Shown here piece after piece: positions 9,765-16,809 of a stretch of 64,000 nt of DNA (the stretch's first letter is position 1; each line of letters begins with the position of its first letter). Origin of the DNA: Desulfomicrobium sp. UBA5193 (GTDB taxonomy: Bacteria > Desulfobacterota > Desulfovibrionia > Desulfovibrionales > Desulfomicrobiaceae). A model generated the notes under the pieces. That model did not search any database, was not told the DNA's origin, and worked only from the letters and a program-made list of their open reading frames with translations. A program made the position numbers and the translations under genes. Location of the stretch: assembly GCA_002412965.1 (NCBI GenBank), contig DHWB01000002.1:304008-368007 (forward strand), written 5' to 3'.

Positions 9765-10159
9765 TGTTCGGGAAGCTTTTTCTGCTCTTTGCTCTGGTGC
9801 CGGTGGCGGAAATTTATGTGCTGGTCAGTGTCGGCGGGGTTATCGGCGTGTTCCCGACGATTGCCCTGGTGCTGCTGACCGCTTTGGCCGGGGCGCATCT
9901 GGCCAGGCTGCAGGGCATGTCGGTCATGCTGCGCATCCGCGAGAATCTGGATAAGGGATTCATGCCCGCCGAAGAGCTCCTTGACGCCCTGCTCATCTTT
10001 TTGGCCGGCATGGCGCTCCTGACCCCCGGCTTTCTGACGGACCTCTGCGGGCTGCTCATCCTCCTGCCTGCGACACGGAACATCTTCAAACGCTGGTTGC
10101 GCAAGAAATTTGACCAGTGGCGGCAGAATCCGAACGTGCACATCACGTTTCACAGATAG
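9764..10159 (+). CDS. fxsA: FxsA family membrane protein
   Basis: This is a 131-residue protein of the FxsA family (E. coli FxsA overproduction relieves T7 exclusion; the normal role is unknown). It has three to four hydrophobic segments in residues 1-100, the conserved block LLTALAGAHLARLQG and the GxLLxxPGFLTD-type block (LLTPGFLTDLCGLLLL-like, about 84-100), and a basic C-terminal tail. Two adjacent ATGs (9761, 9764) are possible. I prefer 9764, which is four bases from GGGAGG and shares one base with the serB stop. Its role beside serB is not evident. Confidence 0.85.
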   Translation: MFGKLFLLFALVPVAEIYVLVSVGGVIGVFPTIALVLLTALAGAHLARLQGMSVMLRIRENLDKGFMPAEELLDALLIFLAGMALLTPGFLTDLCGLLILLPATRNIFKRWLRKKFDQWRQNPNVHITFHR

Positions 10160-10187
10160 AAAAGAATTCGCCCCCGCGCACACCAGC

Positions 10188-10230
10188 CGTCCATACCGTC
10201 CATCACGTCCATAACTGTCCATAGAGTCCA
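10188..10230. repeat. Imperfect ~10-bp tandem repeat (GTCCATA-type)
   Basis: Five near-copies of a unit like CGTCCATAAC follow one another at helical-turn spacing, between fxsA and the UbiD gene. The repeat ends about 23 bases before the next start codon and overlaps the region where its promoter or leader should be. Confidence 0.6.
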
Positions 10231-10253
10231 CCACCCATCCCCCCGGAGCCCCC

Positions 10254-12089
10254 ATGATCTACCGCAACCTCAAATCATGCCTGGATGATCTGGAGCGGAC
10301 CAAGCAGCTGATCCGCATTGATGAACCCGTTGACCCGTACCTTGAGGCAGGAGCCATCCAGCGCCGTGTTTTCCACGCCGGCGGGCCGGCGCTGCTGTTC
10401 ACCAACGTGAAGGGCACGGCGTTTCCCATGGCAGCTAATATTTTCGGCACTTTGAAGCGGACCAAGTTTATTTTCCGTTCCACCCTGCGCCGGGTGGAGG
10501 CCATGCTCTCGGCCAAGGCCGACCCGGCCGCCGTCCTGAAGAAGCCCTGGCTCTGGCCTGGCCTGGCGCTTGGCGGCTGGCACACCATGCCGAGGACCGT
10601 GAGCGATGGACCGATCCTGGCCCACACCACGAGCATCTCGCAGCTCCCGCAACTTGTGTCCTGGCCCATGGACGGCGGCGCCTACGTGACCCTTCCGCTT
10701 GTGTATACCGAAAGCCCTTCGAAACCGGGATACATGGGTTCGAACCTGGGCATGTACCGCATCCAGCTCTCAGGCAACGATTTCGAGCAGGACAAGGAAG
10801 TGGGCCTGCATTACCAGATTCATCGCGGCATCGGCTACCATCACGCCGAGGCCATTGCCCGCAAAGCACCGCTGCCGGTGAACATCTTTGTGGGTGGCCC
10901 GCCGGCCATGACCCTGGCCGCCATCATGCCCTTGCCCGAGGGGATCGCCGAAATGCTCTTCGCCGGAGCCCTGGGCGGGCATCGCGTGCCTATGGTCAAG
11001 CGGCCCGGAGGACTGCCGATTCTGGCCGAGGCGGATTTCTGCATCCGTGGACACATCGATCCCCACGCCCAGAAGCCCGAAGGCCCCTTCGGGGATCATC
11101 TCGGCTATTACAGCCTGGCGCACGATTTCCCGGTCATGCGCGTCTCCGAGGTGCTGCACCGCGCAGACGCCATCTGGCCCTTCACCACGGTGGGCAGGCC
11201 GCCGCAGGAGGACACCATGTTCGGGGCTTTCATCCATGAGCTGACGGCGGAGCTTGTGCCGCAGGTCTTTGGCGGCGTGCACGAGGTCCATGCCGTGGAC
11301 GCGGCCGGGGTGCATCCGCTCCTGTTGGCAGTGGGCAGCGAGCGCTACGTGCCGTATGCGGGCGAACGCCAGCCGCAGGAACTGATCACGAACGGCCTCT
11401 CGCTTCTGGGCACGACCCAGACCTCGCTCTCCAAGTATGTCATCCTCGCCGCCCGCGAGGACGCGCCGAGCCTGTCCTGCCATGACGTGCCCAAGTTCCT
11501 CGGGCATGTGCTGGAGCGTCTGGACCTGTCGCGGGATTTGCATTTCATCACCCGCACGACCATGGATACCCTCGATTATTCGGGCATCAGCCTCAATCAG
11601 GGCTCCAAGGTGCTGTGGACCGCGGCCGGAAACCCCAAGCGTGTCCTGGCCACGAAGTTGCCGAGCCTGACCCTGCCGGACGGGTTTTCAATCCCGCGCT
11701 TCTTTGCCCCCGGCATGCTGGTCCTGTCCGGCCCGGCCCATGCGCAGCCACGTGACACCCATGACCCGGCCATGGAGCAGCTCTGCCAGGCTCTGGCGCA
11801 GGCTTCGGACCTCGCAGGTTTCCCGCTCATTGTGGTCGCGGATGACGCGGATTTCACGGCCAGGTCCTGGGACAATTTCCTGTGGGTGACCTTCACCCGC
11901 TCGGACCCGGCCACGGACACCTACGGACTGAACGGTTTCACGCACTGCAAGCACTGGGGCTGCACCAGCATGGTGGTCGATGCCCGGCTCAAGACCTATC
12001 ACGCTCCGGAGCTGCAGGATGTTACGGAAATCGAAAAAAGGGTGGACGAGCTTGCCCTGCCAGGAAGACCCCTGTATGGAATCCTCTAA
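10254..12089 (+). CDS. ubiD: UbiD-family decarboxylase, candidate for futalosine-route menaquinone synthesis
   Basis: UbiD enzymes use prenylated FMN to decarboxylate aromatic acids. The 611-residue protein has the family fold signals: an N-terminal region with FRNLKSxLDDL-like start, GIGYHHAEAIARK, PEGPFGDHLGYYS (about residues 279-291, the acid-rich active-site block, with Asp where many relatives have Glu) and a long C-terminal domain. GGAG lies five bases before the ATG. In organisms using the futalosine pathway a UbiD homologue (MqnL) is proposed to decarboxylate dihydroxynaphthoate. mqnB and mqnD occur 9 kb away, so that is the likely role, by inference. No UbiX partner is in the window. 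Confidence 0.85.
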   Translation: MIYRNLKSCLDDLERTKQLIRIDEPVDPYLEAGAIQRRVFHAGGPALLFTNVKGTAFPMAANIFGTLKRTKFIFRSTLRRVEAMLSAKADPAAVLKKPWLWPGLALGGWHTMPRTVSDGPILAHTTSISQLPQLVSWPMDGGAYVTLPLVYTESPSKPGYMGSNLGMYRIQLSGNDFEQDKEVGLHYQIHRGIGYHHAEAIARKAPLPVNIFVGGPPAMTLAAIMPLPEGIAEMLFAGALGGHRVPMVKRPGGLPILAEADFCIRGHIDPHAQKPEGPFGDHLGYYSLAHDFPVMRVSEVLHRADAIWPFTTVGRPPQEDTMFGAFIHELTAELVPQVFGGVHEVHAVDAAGVHPLLLAVGSERYVPYAGERQPQELITNGLSLLGTTQTSLSKYVILAAREDAPSLSCHDVPKFLGHVLERLDLSRDLHFITRTTMDTLDYSGISLNQGSKVLWTAAGNPKRVLATKLPSLTLPDGFSIPRFFAPGMLVLSGPAHAQPRDTHDPAMEQLCQALAQASDLAGFPLIVVADDADFTARSWDNFLWVTFTRSDPATDTYGLNGFTHCKHWGCTSMVVDARLKTYHAPELQDVTEIEKRVDELALPGRPLYGIL

Positions 12090-12120
12090 TCATCCAAACC
12101 ATACGAACGAGGATATGCAC

Positions 12121-13542
12121 ATGCGTACAAAGATAGTGGCCACCCTGGGCCCGGCCTCCATGGATCAGAACGTGATGAAGGAAATGGTCCTGCTTGGCGT
12201 GCGGGTTTTCCGTCTCAATTTTTCCCACGCCGACGCGGAGTATTTCGGACCGGTCATTCAGAAGATCCGGCAGGTGGAAAAGGAGACCGGCATCTGCCTG
12301 ACGGTCATGGGCGACCTGTGCGGCCCCAAGATCCGCATCGGCGAGGTCAAGGGTTCGCCCCTGCAGATCCGCAAGGGCGCCTTTGTTTGTCTGGGCACGC
12401 CGGAAATGTCCGGCACAACCGAAAGCGACATCTTTATCAGCCTGGATGTGCCCGAGCTGCTCGAAGGACTGGCGGCGGACATGCCCGTGTCCCTGTCCGA
12501 CGGCATGCTGCAGTTCAAGGTCCTGAAAGTCCTTGAGCGCGACCGCCTGGTGCTGATGGAAGCCCAGAACGGCGGCATCCTGACCTCCAACAAGGGTATC
12601 GCCTTCCCCGGCAAGACGCTCAAAGTTGCGGCCATGACCGACAAGGACCGTCGTGATCTGCATCAGGGCCTTGATATCGGCATCGACGCGGTGGCCCTGT
12701 CCTTCGTGCAGAGCAAGGATGATATCGAGGACATCAAGGCCGAAATCGCGCGCCACGGGACCTGGATCCCGGTGGTGGCCAAGGTCGAGCGCAAGAACGC
12801 CGTGGACAAGCTCGACTCCATCCTGGAGGTGGCCGACGCCATCATGATCGCACGCGGAGACTTGGGCTTGGAATGCAGCCCGGCCGAGTTGCCCATCATC
12901 CAGAAAAAAATCCTGCGCGCCTGCCGCCATGCCCAGAAGCCGGCCATCGTCGCCACCCAGATGCTGCTGTCCATGGTCAAGAATCCCATCCCCACCCGGG
13001 CCGAATCCACGGACGTAGCCAACGCCATGGTGGACGGCGCGGATTGCGTCATGTTGTCCGAGGAGACGGCCATCGGCAGCTATCCGGTGGAGGCAGTGCG
13101 TTTTATCAATGAAATCGCGGAATACGCGGAGCCGTATTATCTGGAACGCCTGGGCGGCCCCTACATGCCCAAGGCCGAGAAGAATCCGCCCAAATTCCTG
13201 GCCTATTCCGCCTGTCTCATGGCCGACAACGCGGACAGCGCGGCCCTGGTCTGCCATTCGACCACAGGGGCAACGGCCCGGTATATCAGCTCGCGCCGTC
13301 CGGCTCAGCCCATCTATGCCATGACCACGGATTCGCGCATCATGCGCTGGATGAACTTCTTTTGGAGCATCAATCCGGTGGAGAGCCCGCTGGAACCGCG
13401 CAGCCATCAGAAGCGCGCGGAGAAATTCGTGCAGGACTATGCCGGCTTCAAGCCCGGCGAGAACGTGATCATAGCCAGCGGCCAGGCCACGCCCGGCATG
13501 GGGACGGTCATGACCAACGAAATCAAGGTGTACTACAAATAG
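12121..13542 (+). CDS. pyk: Pyruvate kinase
   Basis: Pyk converts PEP and ADP to pyruvate and ATP. The 473-residue protein has the usual length and domain order: barrel A with RTKIVATLGPAS at the N-terminus, a B-domain insertion, the active-site block VVAKVE, MIARGDLGLE, and a C-terminal domain. The motif usually written MLSGETAxGxYP reads MLSEETAIGSYP, a Gly-to-Glu change. Of several in-frame ATGs, 12121 has GAGG eight bases upstream and gives the homologue-like start; ATG 12115 is two codons earlier. The gene starts about 30 bases after the UbiD gene and ends before a bidirectional terminator. Confidence 0.96.
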   Translation: MRTKIVATLGPASMDQNVMKEMVLLGVRVFRLNFSHADAEYFGPVIQKIRQVEKETGICLTVMGDLCGPKIRIGEVKGSPLQIRKGAFVCLGTPEMSGTTESDIFISLDVPELLEGLAADMPVSLSDGMLQFKVLKVLERDRLVLMEAQNGGILTSNKGIAFPGKTLKVAAMTDKDRRDLHQGLDIGIDAVALSFVQSKDDIEDIKAEIARHGTWIPVVAKVERKNAVDKLDSILEVADAIMIARGDLGLECSPAELPIIQKKILRACRHAQKPAIVATQMLLSMVKNPIPTRAESTDVANAMVDGADCVMLSEETAIGSYPVEAVRFINEIAEYAEPYYLERLGGPYMPKAEKNPPKFLAYSACLMADNADSAALVCHSTTGATARYISSRRPAQPIYAMTTDSRIMRWMNFFWSINPVESPLEPRSHQKRAEKFVQDYAGFKPGENVIIASGQATPGMGTVMTNEIKVYYK

Positions 13543-13571
13543 CGTTAATCCGAAACAGGTGGGAGAAAGGC

Positions 13572-13649
13572 ATGGATTCCCGCCTTCGCGGGAATGACAC
13601 GGAGTGAGGCATTCGTATTGCGTCATTCCCGCGAAGGCGGGAATCCACG
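13572..13649. repeat. Inverted pair of REP-like hairpin elements (pair 2)
   Basis: Two 29-base copies at 13572-13600 and 13621-13649 face each other, 20 bases apart, directly after pyk. Both have the canonical ATTCCCGC/GCGGGAAT stem with loop CTTC (GAAG in the inverted copy). The close spacing allows one large cruciform or RNA hairpin. Confidence 0.88.
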
Positions 13650-13711
13650 CTTCGGAACTCCTCGCTCTAAATATCCTGCCAGGTCAGGGGATTGTTTTCA
13701 TAAGCTTCGAC

Positions 13712-13746
13712 AAAAAAACGGGCGGCCCAATGGGCCGCCCGTTTTT
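13712..13746. terminator. Bidirectional terminator between convergent pyk and purL
   Basis: A ~10-bp stem (CGGGCGGCCC with GGGCCGCCCG) is flanked by an A run on the left and a T run on the right, so it can end transcripts from both sides. It lies between the convergent genes pyk and purL. Confidence 0.9.
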
Positions 13747-13769
13747 AATTGGAATCCAGTGAAAGGGGT

Positions 13770-13789
13770 GCAGGGGACGCGTCCCCTGC
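13770..13789. other. 20-bp perfect palindrome downstream of purL
   Basis: The perfect palindrome GCAGGGGACGCGTCCCCTGC lies 17 bases after the purL stop (minus strand). No T run follows. It may act as an RNA 3' hairpin or a protein-binding dyad. Confidence 0.5.
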
Positions 13790-13806
13790 CCGCCGGAGGC
13801 ATTCCC

Positions 13807-16788
13807 CTAAAAATCCAGCGTTTTTTTCCAGGCCGTGGCCAAGTCTTCGACAGCTGCGTTGACCAGCATTTTGCCGCTGCCGCGCAGGGTCAGTTTTTCG
13901 TCGGCAGTTGTCGTGCCGATGGCGGCCATGAAGTCTCCGGCGAAGAGCGCTTCAAAGGCGGCGCGTTTGTCCTCGGCCACGGTGACCACGAAGCGGCTGG
14001 CCGATTCGCTGTAGAGGCGCTGTTCGGGCAGGGGGCAGCCCAGGGCCGGGATCTTGTCCACGTCAATGTCGGCGCCGATCCGTCCGGCCAGGGCCATTTC
14101 CGCCACTGCCACGGCCAGGCCGCCGTCGGACACGTCGTGGGCTGCGGTGATCAGCCCGGCCTGGATGGCTTTGAACATGCGCTCGTAGCGGATGCGCGCC
14201 GAGACGGCGTCCACCTGCGGGACCGCGCCGCACACGCCCAGGGCGTCGGCATATTCCGCGCCGCCCAGTTCGTTTTTGGTCAGACCGAGCACATAGACGG
14301 TTTCACCTGCGCGCTTGAAATCCGAGGTCATGGTCTTGGTGCAGTCTTCAATCACGCCCATGACCGAGAAGAGGACCGTGGGCGGGATGGAGATCTTGGT
14401 GCCGCCGCCCGTGTAGTCGTTCTTCATGGAATCCTTGCCGGAGATGCAGGGCACTCCGTAGGCTAGGCAGTAGTGGGCCAGGGCCTGATTGGCGCGGACC
14501 AGCTGGGCCAGCTTGTACTCGCCGTCGGGGGTCTTTTCGGACTGGACCGGGTCGCACCAGCAGAAGTTGTCGACACCGGCCATGTGCCGGATGTCGGCAC
14601 CCGTGGCCACGGCGTTGCGCACGCCCTCGTCGATGGCGCAGGCCATCATCCAGTAGGTGTCGAGGTCGCTCAGCTTCGGGCAGATGCCGTTTGCGATGAC
14701 CAGAGCCCGGTTGCTGCAGAGCTGGGGCCGGATCACGGCGGCGTCGGCCGGGCCATCTTCGCGGGCGCCGATGAGGGGCTTGATAACGCTGCCGCCCTGG
14801 ACCTCGTGGTCGTACTGGCGAATGACGTACTCGCGCGAGCAGATGTTCAGGCGGCCGAGCATGGTCTGCAGGAAGTTCTGGTGATCAACGACCTTGGGCT
14901 CCGGGGTTTCCCCGCAGCAACAGGTCTGGGGGCGTTCCCAGACGGCTTTGAGGCGCATCTGCGGGGTGCCGTCATGCAAAAAGGTCATGTCGAGGTCGGT
15001 CACGATCTTATCGCCGTAGCGCACGTGCAGGTAGCCCGTGTCCGTGAAGCAGCCGAGGTCAGTGGCCTCGACGTTCATTTCCTCGGCCAGGTCCATGAAG
15101 GCCTGGAGCTTTGCCGGGGGCACGGCCAGTGTCATGCGTTCCTGGGCTTCGGAGACCAGGATTTCCCAGGGCCGCAGGCCGTCGTACTTGAGCGGGGCCT
15201 TGGCCAGATCCATGTCGCAGCCGCCGCAGTCCTGGGCCATTTCGCCCACGGAGGAGCTCAGTCCCCCCGCGCCGTTGTCAGTGATGGCGTTGTACAGGCC
15301 CAGATCCCTGGCCCGCATCAGGAAGTCGTACATCCTGCGCTGGGTGATGGGATCCCCGATCTGCACGGCCGTGGCCGGAGAGCCTTCATGCAGCTCCTCG
15401 GAAGAGAAGGTCGCGCCGTGGATGCCGTCCTTGCCGATGCGTCCGCCGGTCATGACGATGCGGTCGCCGGGCCAGGCTTTTTTCTCGTGGCTGGGATGGC
15501 CCGAGACCTGCGCGGGCATGGTGCCGACCGTGCCGCAGAAGACGAGAGGCTTGCCCAGGAAGCGTTCATGAAAGACGATGGCCCCGTTGACCGTGGGGAT
15601 GCCGGACTTGTTGCCGCCGTGCTCCACACCTTCGCGCACGCCCTCGAAGACGCGGCGCGGGTGCAGGAGACGGGGCGGCAACTCGCCGTCGTGAAAGGGC
15701 GAGGCGAAACAGAACACGTTGGTGTTGCAGAGCAGATTCGCGCCCATGCCCGTGCCCATGGGGTCGCGGTTCACGCCGACGATGCCGGTCAGGGCTCCGC
15801 CGTAGGGGTCGAGGGCCGAGGGGCTGTTGTGGGTCTCGACCTTGATGCAGACGTTCACGTCTTCGCTGAAGCGGATCACGCCCGCGTTGTCCTTGAAGAC
15901 GGACAGGCAGAAATCGTCTTTGCCCATGCGTTCGCGCAATTGTCTGGTGCTGCCCTGGATGAAGGTCTTGTAAAGGCTGTTGATTTCCGCAGTGGTCCCG
16001 TTTTCGCGGTTTTCGTAGCTGATGCGCGAGCTGAAAATCTTGTGTTTGCAGTGCTCGGACCAGGTCTGAGCCAGGCATTCGAGTTCCGCGTCCGTGGGCG
16101 CGGCGGGCAGCACCTTGGCCTTGCGGTGGGCGATGACCTCGGGGCTGGCGTAGTAGTCCTTGATGCAGCGCATCTCCTCCAGGCTGAGCGCCAGGGTGTT
16201 CTCGCGGCTCAGGCGCATCAGGGCCTCGTCGTCCATGACCGAAAGGTCCATGATGTCCACGGTGCTGGAGGCCGCTCCCGTGACGGCCGCCGTGCGGGCC
16301 GGGAAGCCCGGCTTCGCCGCCCATTCGGCCTTGTCCGCGATCTGGAAGCGCTGGATCAGCTCGTTGGCCAGAAGATCCTTGGCGATGTGCTCCACTTGGG
16401 CCTGACGCAAATTCCCCGTGATCAGATACTGGGTGGAGGTGTAGACCGCGATCTTCATGTCCCGGTCGCCCAGCACGGTGCGCAGTGTTTCGCGGGCGGT
16501 GCGGCCTTCGTTGTCCGTCACGCCGGGGCGAAAGCCGACCTCGATGATCCAGTCGAAGTCCGTGGCCGCAGGCGTCGTGTGCGCCGTATGCAGGACCGGG
16601 TCGTGCAGCGCGCCGGCCGCTATGGCCTGTCCGACCTGCGCCTCGGTCAGTCCGTCAATGGTATAGACCCGGATGATCCGGACCTGGTCCACGGTCAGCC
16701 CGAGCTCGCTCTTGATCTTGTGGGCGGTCTTGTTGCCCTGTGTATCGGTAACTGCCTTGCGCAGAGCCACTTCGACTCGGATCGGCAT
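13807..16788 (-). CDS. purL: FGAM synthase PurL with fused tandem PurS-like N-terminus
   Basis: PurL converts FGAR to FGAM with ATP and ammonia from glutamine. The 993-residue protein is between the usual small PurL (~740) and large PurL (~1300). Residues 1-~80 (MPIRVEVALRKAVTD, GNKTAHKI) and ~85-165 (DWIIEVGFRPGVTDNEG) look like two PurS units in tandem. The PurL catalytic core follows with SEHCKHKIF, VKVETHNSPSA-like and IGVNRDPMGTG-like blocks. There is no C-terminal glutaminase, so a separate PurQ must exist elsewhere. AGGAG is six bases before ATG. It is the last gene of the minus-strand run, 21 bases after the HDOD-GGDEF gene. Confidence 0.95.
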   Translation of the reverse strand: MPIRVEVALRKAVTDTQGNKTAHKIKSELGLTVDQVRIIRVYTIDGLTEAQVGQAIAAGALHDPVLHTAHTTPAATDFDWIIEVGFRPGVTDNEGRTARETLRTVLGDRDMKIAVYTSTQYLITGNLRQAQVEHIAKDLLANELIQRFQIADKAEWAAKPGFPARTAAVTGAASSTVDIMDLSVMDDEALMRLSRENTLALSLEEMRCIKDYYASPEVIAHRKAKVLPAAPTDAELECLAQTWSEHCKHKIFSSRISYENRENGTTAEINSLYKTFIQGSTRQLRERMGKDDFCLSVFKDNAGVIRFSEDVNVCIKVETHNSPSALDPYGGALTGIVGVNRDPMGTGMGANLLCNTNVFCFASPFHDGELPPRLLHPRRVFEGVREGVEHGGNKSGIPTVNGAIVFHERFLGKPLVFCGTVGTMPAQVSGHPSHEKKAWPGDRIVMTGGRIGKDGIHGATFSSEELHEGSPATAVQIGDPITQRRMYDFLMRARDLGLYNAITDNGAGGLSSSVGEMAQDCGGCDMDLAKAPLKYDGLRPWEILVSEAQERMTLAVPPAKLQAFMDLAEEMNVEATDLGCFTDTGYLHVRYGDKIVTDLDMTFLHDGTPQMRLKAVWERPQTCCCGETPEPKVVDHQNFLQTMLGRLNICSREYVIRQYDHEVQGGSVIKPLIGAREDGPADAAVIRPQLCSNRALVIANGICPKLSDLDTYWMMACAIDEGVRNAVATGADIRHMAGVDNFCWCDPVQSEKTPDGEYKLAQLVRANQALAHYCLAYGVPCISGKDSMKNDYTGGGTKISIPPTVLFSVMGVIEDCTKTMTSDFKRAGETVYVLGLTKNELGGAEYADALGVCGAVPQVDAVSARIRYERMFKAIQAGLITAAHDVSDGGLAVAVAEMALAGRIGADIDVDKIPALGCPLPEQRLYSESASRFVVTVAEDKRAAFEALFAGDFMAAIGTTTADEKLTLRGSGKMLVNAAVEDLATAWKKTLDF

Positions 16789-16809
16789 GTTGTTCTCCTA
16801 AGATGATGC

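Noticed and set aside
12022..13626. 534-codon open frame opposite pyk
   Set aside because: Antisense shadow, and its start runs through the REP-like repeats.
14473..16806. 777-codon open frame opposite purL
   Set aside because: Antisense shadow caused by high third-position GC; no recognisable domains.
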